The notes below the pieces were generated by a model. The model worked only from the letters and a program-made list of their open reading frames with translations. It ran no database searches and was not told where the DNA came from. A stretch of DNA of 41,432 nt from the NCBI GenBank assembly GCA_015501075.1, contig JADNYJ010000291.1, positions 1 through 41,432 on the forward strand. Reading direction: 5' to 3'. Positions 31,166-41,432 of this stretch are shown piece after piece; within the stretch, counting starts at the first letter, position 1; each line of letters opens with the position of its first letter. The position numbers were made by a program, and so were the translations under genes. This DNA comes from Gymnopilus junonius (lineage: Eukaryota; Basidiomycota; Agaricomycetes; Agaricales; Galerinaceae).

Positions 31166-31519
31166 GTACTGTACTAAACCGACCGACTCTTCGATCATGC
31201 ATCACAAAGCCGGCTGAAGAGAAGAGATTTCCCTGTTTGTCACATGTCACTGAGGGCTCCGAAGAGGGTGACAGGCCAAAAAAAGAACAGCCAAAAATGG
31301 TAAAAAAAACTCGAAAATTTTCTCCCTCTACCTGTGTAGTGTTGTATACAAATGACAGCAACAAAATTTATCAATTTCAAACCATCCACCATGATTTGCA
31401 ACCAGTCGAAGAGTTTTGCCTCTTCATCACGCATCCCAGGCACCCCCGAAGAGCCGAAGAGATGGTCAAAACATGTCACACGTCACCCCACTCAAGAGTC
31501 GGTCAGTTTGGTACAGTAC
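31166..31519. mobile_element. MITE-like element with 26-bp terminal inverted repeats
   Basis: GTACTGTACTAAACCGACCGACTCTT (31166-31191) matches the reverse complement of 31494-31519 at 24 of 26 positions. The interior (about 300 bp) is non-coding and contains further partly complementary blocks such as CACATGTCAC/CATGTCACACG. No clear target duplication could be fixed, so the superfamily is open. It lies directly upstream of the F-box-LRR relic. Confidence 0.55.
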
Positions 31520-32515
31520 TCTAAATTTATTTGAGGATGAAACCACTATGGGACACAGGCTGCTCACTTTGCTTGATGGCTCTCCTCAAATCACTGAATA
31601 CATCCAATCCATCACAATAGCCTTCAATTACCAATCACCTGTTTTACATTTTACAATTACCCAGCATCATCACCTCAAGCTGCGCTTCATCCCCCCTGTA
31701 TAATATTGTAGCAAAGCTACCCCAGCTCAAAAAATTTGCAGAGTCCAGGTCTTTTCAAACAGGGTTATTTTGTGCCAAAAATCTGCAAATTCCTTCTTGA
31801 GCTCATACCCTCTCTCATTGAGCTCGAAATCTCCCCCATTTACAACATGGCAAGCTCCTTCTTCACTGGCTGCAGCTTGTTGAAATCCCTGCATGTCACC
31901 AATCTCGAGATAGAGTCAAATGCCAAGCTGCATCAAATAAAAAAGGCTCAGTTAAAATCCCTCCTGTCCAGGCAAATGTATATTCCACTGACAAGGACCA
32001 ATCCCAAGATGACTGTCTCTGTGTTGGATGATGTATTTTCTCCATTTGACTTTTCCCATCTTAAAAGGCTGGTGATTTCGATTCTCAATTTGAGAAAAAT
32101 AGGAAGAATGTTGGCCTTTTGCGTGAACACCCTTGAGAGTCTCGAGTTCTTATCTTTGGGTGACTTCCTTAATCCCACCGGTAGGCTGGGTTACATTATA
32201 AAGCAAATAAAATGTCTGATTAACAACTCCATTCAGTAACATCCACTCTATCCTATGATTCAAAGCATTCAGTCCCGGTCTTTGAGAATGTCATTCCAAA
32301 TATGGGTGTGCTTCACAGACTGTGTGACACTACTATACGGTCCTCTGCATATGGTTACTACTCTGAGGAGTTTTATGAGGCCACCGTTCCATATCCCTGT
32401 GCTATTCTTAATACTGTGCATCAGGACATAACCTCGGGACCATCCAGCATAAATGCAGTCCTAGATATAGAAATCATCAATGTATTTCAGGATCGCATTG
32501 GGGGTATTAGATAGT
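31520..32515 (+). pseudogene. Relic of an F-box-associated LRR protein
   Basis: Pieces in three frames resemble the C-terminal repeat part of Agaricomycete F-box proteins: LFEDETTMGHRLLTLLDGSP then QITEYIQSITIAFNYQSPVL (31522-31650); VAKLPQLKKFAESRSFQTGL (31709-31770); then FLLELIPSLIELEIS, CSLLKSLHVTNLEI, FDFSHLKRLVISILNLRK and NTLESLEFLSLGDF (31790-32175); finally VFENVIPNMGVLHRLC (32278-32325). No F-box is found upstream. Frame changes near 31700 and 31780 show decay. Confidence 0.6.
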
Positions 32516-32909
32516 CGGAGATAATTGGGGTTAATTTGCCAATGAACCTGAAGAAGAAGGCACTGGGGAAGCTGGAGTTAAGTTTTCTGGTTTTGGTGAA
32601 TAATTTACCATATAATACATATAACCCTGTTGTAATAATAGAGTGATAGGTTCCATTGAGAGGTGATATTAACACAGAAATTTTAGTGTCGGAACTGAAG
32701 ATGAAATTTCATGGATTACTTGTAGATGGATAGTCAATAATATATTCTGAGAGAAATTTAAAAGGAGGCTCTGGTATATGAAAAATACCCATTGAAGTTC
32801 GAAAGGTGAATTTTTTTTCAAGGGATAATATATTACATCGTCTAAGGGAAGTTGAATCCCAAACATTGGTCAGACACAACCATATCATTGAAGAGGATGC
32901 TTACATACC
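32516..32909. other. AT-rich spacer
   Basis: Short frames only; no recognisable feature. Confidence 0.4.
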
Positions 32910-33509
32910 ACACTGTTAGAGGGAAGACAAATGTGACTGTACTAGCATCAATCCATCTAGCTGCAAGCAACTCATCTCTATCACTCATCAACGTAGTGTG
33001 CCGGTGGTCCGAAATCATGTTCTAGAAAACCAAAAAAGCGGCATACTCCTACAAATCTGCGTATTATATACATAGCCAAATATGCTTAGGAACTGGGACC
33101 CAGCAATGACTGGAACTGATCCATTCATAGAAACTATGTATATGAAATCTTGGGCAGTAGGGTTGAAGAGAGCGTATAGTGGGAATGTAAATTCCTGCGG
33201 TTCACCCCATGCCATGAATATGTCGTTCTGTATTACCCAGTTGTCGCCGTTGGCATTGGCGTTTATGAAGTTGGTGAGCCTGTTGATTATATGGGCCTTC
33301 TGCGATGAGCTACAGCCTTGTTCGAAGACTTCTGCATGTGAAGGATCAGCACAAGTATCAGGACTTCAGGTCTACATTTCATAGCGTTAGACATTTGTTA
33401 TGAGGATTATTCTGCAACTGCTTGTACCTCTAACACCGTACACTCTCCTGTGCATTCCGCTAAAATTCTGCAGAAAAAAATAGTAATAGGAAAAAGTGAA
33501 ATGCAACAT
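32910..33509 (-). pseudogene. DUF5648-like secreted protein, copy A, decayed
   Basis: From 33363 the minus strand reads DTCADPSHAEVFEQG, KAHIINRLTNFINANANGDN, WVIQNDIFMAWGEPQEFTFP, LYALFNPTAQDFIYIVS and FGYVYNTQICRSMPLF, the repeat pattern of fungal DUF5648 beta-rich proteins. At about 33025 the frame is lost; the expected end (SDHRHTT, DRDELLAARWIDAS) continues in another frame. A possible hydrophobic leader begins at ATG 33509 but cannot be joined cleanly. Same strand and family as copy B, so a tandem duplication. DUF5648 proteins are secreted, of unknown function. Confidence 0.6.
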
Positions 33510-33824
33510 TCATGCTTGATGGTGACAAGTAGACCGGGATGTGCTGAGGACAGGAAGGGCTCTGAACCACATATCAGAAGGGCCTTTATAAAGGCCACGT
33601 CACTGAAATTCTTCGAAGCATGTCAATCCGTAGACATTTCAATCTGATAGGTACGAGGATGCATGTGAGTAAATGAGCGTTCCTGCTGGACAGAACGGAT
33701 ATAGTTCAAACAGTACACGATACATCACGCTATTTTAGACCATGGACAAGGAATGTAAGCTTTTCGCGGTCTAGCACGTCAGAAAATGTGTCAGAGAAGA
33801 CGTCCATAGCAGATATTACATTGC

Positions 33825-34430
33825 TCACCAGGCCATCAGAACCAAAACAAACGCGGCTACTCTGGAGTCGATCCAACCATCGCTAACAAGTTCATCTCAT
33901 TCAACTATGCGTGTGGTGTACCAGTGATCTCCAGCGACATCCTGAAAGAGCGAGAACAAGGGAACACTTCCGCAAACTTGAGAATCGTAGACGTAGCCAG
34001 CGATGAGAGGCGATCCAAAACCGGCAGCGGTTGGTACAGTCCCATCACTGGAGACGATGTATATGAAGTCTGCGGTAGAAGGGTTGAAAAGAACGTATAA
34101 AGGAAATGCAAATTCTTGAGCTTTCCACCAGACTATAAAGGCATCATTCTGAATTTCCCAATCATCGCCTTTGTTGTTGGATGCCACAAAGGCGGTAAGC
34201 TGACTGCGTGGGCTTTCAAAGAAGGACTGTACCCTTCTTTGAGAGCCTCAGCGAGACTCGGGTCAGCGCATGTCGCCGTTTCTCTATGCTAGATGATAAG
34301 AAAGACGAAAATGCTTCAGGGCGACGTCCATAATACAGATATTGCTGGCTCCACTCACCACTGACATTGGAATTGCAATGTTTCCTTGTAAAAAGAGGGC
34401 GCAAAAAAGAATCACGAAAAGGAGTTCCAT
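33825..34430 (-). pseudogene. DUF5648-like secreted protein, copy B, decayed
   Basis: Exon 1 (34430-34359) encodes a good signal peptide (MELLFVILFCALFLQGNIA). A 70-nt intron (34289-34358, GTGAGT...TAG) leads to ATCADPSLAEALKEGY. One base is missing near 34203; then LTAFVASNNKGDDWEIQNDA, FPLYVLFNPSTADFIYIVS, YVYDSQVCGSVPLF and GDHWYTT follow. A TGA at 33899-33897 interrupts the conserved ERDEL position, and the normal ending (DELVSDGWIDSRVAAFVL) continues behind it. Two lesions make it a pseudogene unless the base loss is a sequencing error. More complete than copy A. Confidence 0.68.
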
Positions 34431-34504
34431 CAATCAATGAATATGCCTGAACAAAGGTCGCAATGCAAAAAAGACAATTTGGGGAGTGCAAAAACAGACA
34501 ATGG

Positions 34505-34510
34505 CTTATA
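34505..34510 (-). promoter_or_regulatory. Possible TATA box of DUF5648 copy B
   Basis: The minus strand reads TATAAG about 75 bp upstream of the ATG at 34430. Spacing is plausible for a fungal TATA element; there is no other support. Confidence 0.3.
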
Positions 34511-34519
34511 AATTGACGA

Positions 34520-35808
34520 GGTCTGAGAAATTTCTCCTCCTGACCAGTCATGGCAGAAGGATGCGGTATAAAAAGCCACGACAAGGGTGGGTATCGTATT
34601 TTACACCCTCAACGAAAGCTGACAGCATTGGACAAGTACAAATAATTTCTTGCGGGTGTACCTGGCGCTGGAAAACACCTGATTGAAGTTCGAATTACTG
34701 GGAAAGCCAGAAGAAGGCCTGAAGTCTCACCCTACTGTCACCTACAGGACTTGATATCTTGCAGAGAATATGCGGGTTGGATGCGAACTAGAATTTTAAG
34801 TTTTCGTTGCAGGAGAAAAATTCGGCAGTCATAGGTATAGGGCCTAACTAGAGAGTAGACCTGGAGGAGAAGAGTCGACGTTTCGTGAGGAAAATTGTGA
34901 AGAGTCCGGAATCAGGTCCGAGGGCCGAGTCCAGGCTTGAGCCAAAGCATGTGACTCTATTTGGTCATGATTGGTATTCGGTGGCAGGCGGGTAAAAAGC
35001 AAGTAAAAAATCGAATTATAGTGAGGAACAGAGGACACTTATGTGACGATAGCCTCTACAGTGACTTCGATAGGGCACCAACTCATTTTTAACTGCTATA
35101 ACTCAGGTCCGATATCTACATAATTCTACCTAACGTAATTCGGAGTTCCCGTTCCTTTCCGTTGTTCGGTACGTTTGTTTCCCTTACTAGTAGCTTGTTC
35201 AACCGCGCAACTAACACGGCTTTCTTACCGTCCATTCAATTTGGAGGTCCAGTCCTCGATCTAAAGGTACCAGTACATGCTCATACGAACGGAATCGGAG
35301 CTCCTGCAACTTAATATATGGTAATCAAATGGTATCACATACGGGGACTACTTCCGAAGCGGATTGTTTCCGACATCCATCAACGATCCGCAGGGATGTC
35401 GTCGCCGAGAGGTTGTGTGGTGGTTTCAGTGCGGACTTACTGTTATTGAAGGGCATATTGCTATTTTACAGGTTCTCTTTTGCTCCAGATTAACGAGCAC
35501 TTGAAATTTGTCTGCACGTTGTTACTGGAGCCTCTTCACGGCTTCGACCTCTACGTACGAAAGTACGCCTTTGAATTTTTATAACTTGAAATTTTAAAAA
35601 TGAACTTCTGCACCTCTATGCCTTTCCGTGTATTTGCGGTACACCAAAACCAGAACGAGCGGCAACCGGGGATTTAGAGGTGCTTGCCTTCTGGTTGAGA
35701 CTTAAATGCCAGACTTGTCGATTTTCTAATCGGTGATTTAAATAAGTAAAATGGAGTATAACAAATCGAAATATAAAAAGATTTTCTCCTCGAACAAGGT
35801 ACTCGAAG
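34520..35808. other. Spacer with no recognised gene
   Basis: About 1.3 kb with only short frames and no splice-linked coding pattern. Nothing recognised. Confidence 0.45.
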
Positions 35809-36712
35809 TCAGTAAGCACCCTGGGGTAATCTAAATAGTGGCTGTGCATCCCCGGCCAAAAGGTCATTGGCACCGATGTAGTAGGCTACCAGAGCAACGA
35901 TGATACCCACGACTCCTCCCGCTTTCGTGAATCTGAAAGGAAGCGACTATGGTAAGTATGATTTTGCACGAGATTAAAAGATTAGATACGAACTTGGCGA
36001 CACCCGTGAATAGCCCTCCCGCTAATAGGCCAAATGCGAGAGCTAGTGTTCCGAACAGAATAGAGAACGCTAGAGTTTTTCGGAATGAGACGACGCTGGA
36101 TGTTTAGGAAATTAGTCGGACAGCTTCCAAGAGACAAATAAACGCGTACAGGAATATTATTGTGAGCATCATCCACACGATAAGATATAGTCCGAGCGCA
36201 TTGTCAAGCTCTTTGGGATTGGTATATGCAGAAATAATTCCGGACCCGGGGATGAGGATGGTGGCGTATGACATCCAGAAGGTGCCAAAGGACGAAAAAC
36301 CTGACAGATGAAAAGTGAGGACGGTGTTTTGACTGAAGTGATTCGCCATGTACTCACAAGTAGCGCCGAATACGTTGCCTCTAGGATATTCCCACATGCC
36401 AGCGACAAACTGTAGGAGGCCACCCGCGAAGAGACTCATGCCTACGACGACGTTGGGCGTCTGGATACCGCGTGTATTGACGTTCAACATGGATAGCAGG
36501 AAGGTCGTTCCAGCGAAGGCAAAGATACCTCTAAAATGTTTGAGCGGTCAGTGGCGCTTTGGAGTGAGGGAGATCATAGGCGAGACTCACGCTGGGGCGG
36601 GATTGGCGATTGTCGACGTTGGAGGAACGGGTTTCAGGCTAGGCACTGGACCGTTGACAATGCTGATTTGCTCTATGTCTGTTTTTTCGTTCGACATGTT
36701 GCTTGAGGACAT
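35809..36712 (-). CDS. GPR1/FUN34/YaaH family membrane transporter
   Basis: Five exons (36712-36591, 36530-36358, 36300-36150, 36095-35994, 35932-35809) give 223 aa with all junctions in frame; introns are 54-61 nt. After a polar N-terminal tail come the family entry motif NPAPAGIFAFAGTTFLLS, then TPNVVVGMSLFAGGLLQFVA, WEYPRGNVFGAT, FSSFGTFWMSYATILIPGSG, NALGLYLIVWMMLTIIFL, FSILFGTLALAFGLLAGG, and a last helix VVGIIVALVAYYIGANDLLA. This is the six-helix pattern of acetate/succinate/ammonium exporters such as yeast Ato2 (Ady2, Fun34). Known role: acetate uptake or ammonium export at the plasma membrane; the substrate here is not proven. The usual NPAPLGL is NPAPAGI here. Length fits the family. 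Start chosen as first ATG before the entry motif. Confidence 0.92.
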
Positions 36713-39700
36713 CAAGTCGTTAATGGTGGATGTTTACAAGGGATTTGACAGAGGAATGGGAAGAGCTGAGACGAACAAATGCTGTAGAAACGAGAAAGCG
36801 GGCGTTGGGTATTTAAACCAGACTAGGGACGCAGTGTGGCGAATAACCGTCCTGGGGGGAAACCCTGGATTTCTCGGAGACTCCTTATTGGGAATCGGGA
36901 AGGGTCCGAGAAATTTGATTCACAAGTGCGTCGTGGCGCAGGCGCGAACATTACAGCACCTCAATTTCAAATTTTCGGTAACGACGGTAGACCAACTGGA
37001 GAAATAAAGCCTATTCACGTGGGATTTTATAGACTTATTCGTTCATAATTGTCCTTTCTCGTGATTCAGTTATGCTGGGGAGGACACTAGGCACCTTGGC
37101 ATGATAGGAGCCCAAGAAGATCAATTTACCCCATGATCTAAATTAGGTCACGAAGCGTGCGACGTGGGGTATGGGGAATCACGGGGAAGATCAGTCGAGC
37201 TTCTTCTCGTCCGAAGCCAACGCACCATTTCGATCGAGGAGATGATACAATATGCTATAGCGGCTGATGTGCCTGGGAATTATCACAAGTTATGTCTAGG
37301 ATGGGGAGACGGAGCTCAAGGCGAGGATGGAGTCCCGACGCGATGAGACCTTATCGTCAATTATGCAGGCCTAGAACTTTGAGTGCGGTGCTTGGCTGTA
37401 CATATGTATGGGAGTCGGAAATCAACGTGCATATTGCAATTCATTCATCTACAATGACGCGTACAAGAGTAAACAGGAGGTGGAACAGTCGTAATTCATA
37501 TGTTCGGAGGACAAGGCGTTGGTTTAAGTTCGCTAGTTCTGGTTGGACGCGAAAGACCTGGAAGTACGGGCAGAACAGCAAAACAGAGCATGGAATTCAA
37601 GAAATGAACCCCCACCGTTTCAGGAGAGTGGCTCGTAGGACCGATATTAGACCCGGATCTCCCTCGCTGGGTACGTTCCAAAGCAATTAAATCCGGCTGC
37701 AGTTATCCGATGATGGACGACTTGTCGACAACAGATAAGCACCCGGCCTAGTGCCCCCTAGTTCCATCATTAATGACCGATTAAATCCATATACCATGAA
37801 TGTCTTGAAAGCTTCGGAACTCCAGCAAGAACAGTGCAACGTGAAGAAGGATGAGTCCCCGGAAGAGCTTCGTTCATCTCTTCCCCTATAGTGGAGCTGT
37901 ATCGCAGTGGGATTTCAAAGGAAGTTATAACGATTGGTAAGAAGCAGTAGATACAGGAAGGCGCGGATAAACATCGAGAAGTTCGGGCTCCTTTCAGAAA
38001 ACCTTATCCGTGAGCGGTCGAACACCAGAAAAGTGGGACAGCGCAGCAGGCGTGAAGTCGGCTGAGGGGCGATGTAACCAGGATTCAGCGCACGATGAGT
38101 CAGGAAGACCGACAGGTTTGACGATTATAGAATTACCCAGAGACTTTGAATGCGACGACGAGCTCTCTATATATACTACCAGTGAACACGGCGGACATGT
38201 GATAAATCATGCCGAGCAGAGGGAGAACCTAAGAGCGAACATAAGGATCGGACGCAGCGTACGAAAGGAGCGGTGATGAAGAGGATTGAGCATAAGCACA
38301 ATTACTGGCTGGTATAAAGGTATGGTTGAAAATAACATGAATCGCAGCGTTTACACCTGGTTAAATGAGAATCTTACGGTCAGGATACCAAAGTCCGTAA
38401 GATATCCACATTTGTTACATGCGCAATAAGGCGCTAAGCCGACAGGAAAGCCTAATAATCGTGGTGCAGGAATGAGTCATAGATGATTTGAAGAGATCCA
38501 CGTGATTGCATAGTATACTGCCGAGGTTGTAGCCGAGGGCCGAGGCCCGACTACGACTCTGAGTCGCAATCTGAGGAATGCCACCATTATCCTGCCACCT
38601 CACTGCAGAAACGTGAAGAAAGGGATCGTCTATCGCGATCACATGAATCTTCTAGCCGCTTGGCCATCAGTATGAACTGCGACTACCAGCAAGTAATGGA
38701 TTTGACACGTTTCAAAGGCTAAGGAGAATATGCAGGTCTCCACAGCCTATGAATCATCGTCTATGCACCCTCATTTTACTCGCTTTGACCGCACTCCTGG
38801 CGAACTTCGAGTCGTAAATCCAGTCCATTAACTGCGCCCATTAGAGTGCCCAAGATTGGATAGCCTTATTTGCTGTTGGGCGTAGTGCGGGTGAGTTTAT
38901 GGAGGAATTGGGCAGAATATGTAGCATGCCGCCTCTTTCCCCAGTGCGCTCAAAAGGACCATCCTTGAATATTCAAGAGGTGTGAAGGAACTGGAGTCGT
39001 AAAAGGTAAGTGCCATTAATATTTTTATGTCGACCTGTAGCTCGTTTTCTGTCAGGTTTCCTCGTGTGCAGTCGCACGTCGCCGACCATCGCAACCTGGT
39101 ATGTATCTCTATAATTTTTTCTATTTCCATGTGACTGTGAGTGACCTCCGTTGCTGATTGCTCTTGCGCTACTCATGTTCATGTTCTTGATGGCCATTTC
39201 CCGTCGATATTCTTGGTCTCGTCAACCGTCTGCCTAACCTCTTCGGCCTTTCACAATGTGGCTAGATCTGGAACTCAACACCATTCTAGAACATTTTCTC
39301 CTGAGAACACCACCATTCGGTACTCTCATTCTCGCTGTTGCATGGTGCATCTGTCTCTTAAAAATGGAACTACATTCTTGAAGGGGTACAAACATATCAA
39401 ACTCAAATACACCATATTCCGAAATTGATCATGCGCATGCGATGGCGGGGAAACTCATTGATCCCCGAAACCCTTGTCCTAACTCTGGAATGATCTTCCA
39501 ATGATGAGCATGACAAAATGTCCCCGACTCCGGCCCGTGAGCACTTCCCCGAATACTTTCTGGGAGAGTCTAGGTCAGACGTATCAATGACATGATAAAC
39601 GTCTTGCTTAACATTAGGGCTTGATAAAGAAGTGTTTGGAAAGAGGGTGAGAGGTATAGTATAACCTCATATTCACGGCAAATTGTCACTAATAATATTC

Positions 39701-40079
39701 CTAGTCCACCCGTATCGAAAATTGGTTAGTGTTTGACGCATTGAGATACGATATGGCGAAGAATGACCGGAAGCGCAGCAACGCAATGACAGAAGTCAAA
39801 TCGACACCTCAAATGTTCATGAGTCATCGCGAATACTATTATAGATGCTTTGAAATATTGCACAATACACTTGTGGGAGTTTTTTCCATCATAATATCGG
39901 ACCTCTTCTCTAGCAGCTCTCCGACTATCTAATCGTGTCTCTTTTCAATAAGAGCTTTTGACAGCAAAGCCAGAAGCAGTCGAAGAGACTTCGACGAGGT
40001 GTGAAAATGACTCGTTGACGAGTGTATATAACTGATGCTCATTCACAGCGTCTCTTTACTACGTACCTACCGCAGAATC
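36713..40079. other. 3.4-kb stretch without a recognisable gene
   Basis: Frames of 60-130 codons occur (37292-37690, 38010-38276, 39141-39428) but lack motifs, and many are Arg/Ser-rich shadows. One 39-codon + frame at 39257 (MWLDLELNTILEHFLLRTPP, then a hydrophobic helix) could be a membrane-anchor exon, but no continuation is found. Possibly eroded repeat sequence. Confidence 0.45.
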
Positions 40080-40385
40080 ATGCCAGTCCACTTCACCGTC
40101 TCAGATCACGACGCCAACCCAGTCGAGAGCCTTGACGAATTTCATGCTCCAACCAGCTCAAAAGACTACTCGCACATATATGGGGGAGGAAATCCAAGAC
40201 TGTAGCCTGGCAAGAGATACTGCAGGCATTTCTGGTCGATCCAGACTTTTCTACAATGCACGCCAAGCATAATGGGTTTGTCGACACGGTCATTTCGGCG
40301 TACAATGAACACCACCACCTCGTTCTTCGTCCGGATGATGTGTGGATTGCGATCTCGGGGGCAACTTAACTTTTAGTACATCCTT
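40080..40385 (+). pseudogene. Truncated DUF4419 copy (exon 1 only)
   Basis: Begins MPVHFTVSDHDANPVE, nearly the same as the intact DUF4419 start MPVHFTISDHDANPVE. It changes frame near 40150-40166, then reads WGRKSKTVAWQEILQAF, HNGFVDTVISAYNEHHHLVL and RPDDVWIAI. It ends at the position of the parent's first intron, where even the start of the intron is recognisable (ACTTTTAGTACATCCTTGG against ACTTCTAGTACGTTCCTTG). The sequence beyond shows no exon 2. A TATATAA box stands about 55 bp upstream (40024-40030). It is DNA-derived, not retrocopied, because intron sequence is kept. Confidence 0.78.
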
Positions 40386-41128
40386 GGCTTAGTACGCGAT
40401 TGTACATCTTTTAATTCGAAATAGAGCGTTTCTGGCCATCTCAAGGGCCACAGAAAGTGATGATGACGAATAAAGTACCTGAATCGTCGGAATGAACGAC
40501 CTCAATCTACAATCGTGTGTTCAGTTTATATAGAGTCAGTTGTATTATTTGGAAAATTATGTCGGGAATAATAGTCAGTCGCTCGCTATAATATAGTGGA
40601 GACCTATCATAATCGTGATATAAGTTCGTGTTTAAACCCAACCCTATCCATTCGGTTAAAATACCCGATAGGTTCCCAGCTTGCGAAGAAAGACGAGGCG
40701 TAACAAATCACTGTCAAAGTGTTGATAGCGAGTTTGTATGATTAGGATTGTGAATACTTATCTCAGTCCTATGAACGCCACCGGTGTACCCGTAGGGACG
40801 AGAAGAAACATCAATGCAAGTAAACCAACCCCCACTTCTTGGGAGCGCGTAAACTCGGAGACAAGGGAGTCTTTTTCTATCCATCGAGTTCGCGCGTTAG
40901 AGTGGCTCAAATTGGACAGGCTTGAGTTCAGTGGAGGTATGGCCCCCAACGTAATTAAGCTATACTGGGGGACCTTCAGCACCGTGTTTGTACACACATC
41001 GGGCCGAAGCCTTGCTCACCTCATTTTATCTGTATCTACAAGGTGTCTGCGTGGTAAAACATGGTCGAGATGTACCTTATCTCATAATTTCAAAGACATA
41101 TCGGTGAAGACTGAGCAAACATTTGTCT
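40386..41128. other. Spacer with one unassigned 130-codon frame
   Basis: 40738-41130 (+) is open for 130 codons, basic, with VRALEWLKLDRLEFSGGMAP in the middle, slightly LRR-like. No family is recognised and there is no splice partner. Its stop lies at the edge of the foldback element, so the true 3' end may have been displaced by the insertion. Confidence 0.35.
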
Positions 41129-41131
41129 AGA

Positions 41132-41383
41132 CACTGCTGGCAGGGGACTTTTTTTTACGGTAAAATATTAGTAAAATAATAGCTAGCTTGTTTTAGTTTT
41201 AGACGAATTTACCTGCCAAGTAAAAGAAAAATATGACCCATGGTGAAAGATTCACTATGTTTTACCTTCTTTCACCATGGGTCATATTTTTCTTTACTTG
41301 GCAGGTAATCGTCTAAAACTAAAACAAGCTAGCTATTATTTTACTAATATTTTACCGTAGCTAAAAAGTCCCTGCCAGCAGTG
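41132..41383. mobile_element. Foldback MITE with CACTG...CAGTG ends, 252 bp
   Basis: Almost the whole element is one inverted repeat: left arm 41132-41250 and right arm 41268-41383, with a 17-nt loop (41251-41267). Arms match almost perfectly, with only a few small indels and mismatches, for example the T run near 41150 and AATTTACC against GATTACC. Ends are CACTGCTGG and CCAGCAGTG, flanked by a 3-bp direct repeat AGA (41129-41131, 41384-41386). CACTR ends and a 3-bp duplication are features of the CACTA (EnSpm/CMC) superfamily. There is no coding capacity. The near-identity of the arms suggests recent formation or insertion. If transcribed it would give a long RNA hairpin. Confidence 0.85.
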
Positions 41384-41432
41384 AGAACAAAAATCTAACA
41401 AGATTTCCTAATTGTCGTCTTCTCGTTAGTTC

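Noticed and set aside
36348..37007. 219-codon + strand open frame
   Set aside because: Mostly antisense to exons 1-2 of the GPR1-family transporter, whose spliced minus-strand protein is clearly recognised; the + translation has no motif.
39141..39428. Possible P450 or membrane-protein first exon
   Set aside because: A single hydrophobic stretch without PGP hinge or any following exon; too little to annotate as a gene.

Overview
The window reads as nuclear DNA of a filamentous basidiomycete (Agaricomycete). Protein genes are broken by many short introns (about 50-90 nt) with GTNNGT donors and nearby CTRAY branch sites. The gene families are also typical of mushroom genomes: F-box/LRR proteins, BTB/POZ proteins, DUF4419, DUF5648, GFA enzymes, a P450 and several atypical G-alpha proteins. 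I see no rRNA, tRNA, CRISPR or prokaryotic operon. All names come from reading translated motifs; no database search was run.

Layout. 1-6.7 kb: a 3-exon GFA-type enzyme (1174-1753, +), an unrecognised gene (2708-3418, +) and a BTB/POZ protein (6673-5542, -). 6.7-9.9 kb: repeat-rich spacer with a 589-bp hAT-type MITE bounded by a perfect 8-bp duplication. 9.9-16 kb: a frameshifted P450 (+) and two convergent F-box genes. 16-26 kb: an intact DUF4419 gene (-), then three related G-alpha loci on the minus strand (one relic, two intact, about 450-490 aa), a DUF4419 relic, and PHO88/SND3 (-). 27-30 kb: a decayed Mutator-like (MULE) transposase between inverted repeats. 31-34.5 kb: a MITE-like element, an F-box-associated LRR relic and two decayed DUF5648 secreted-protein copies. 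35.8-36.7 kb: an intact GPR1/FUN34/YaaH transporter (-). 36.7-41.4 kb: mostly featureless, then a truncated DUF4419 copy and a 252-bp foldback element.

Most notable is the G-alpha cluster. Two intact paralogs (22424-20496 and 24667-22857) share eight exons of almost identical length. Both keep the P-loop and Switch II backbone but lack the catalytic Gln (Ser or Thr instead) and the Switch I Arg (Lys or Trp), change the TCAT guanine loop, and carry a shared extension of about 105 aa where a normal G-alpha ends at its receptor-contacting tail. They look like GTPase-impaired, receptor-uncoupled G-alpha derivatives. The surrounding genes show no common pathway. The window mixes housekeeping genes (PHO88, GPR1-family transporter) with duplicated, transposon-rich and decaying accessory DNA.
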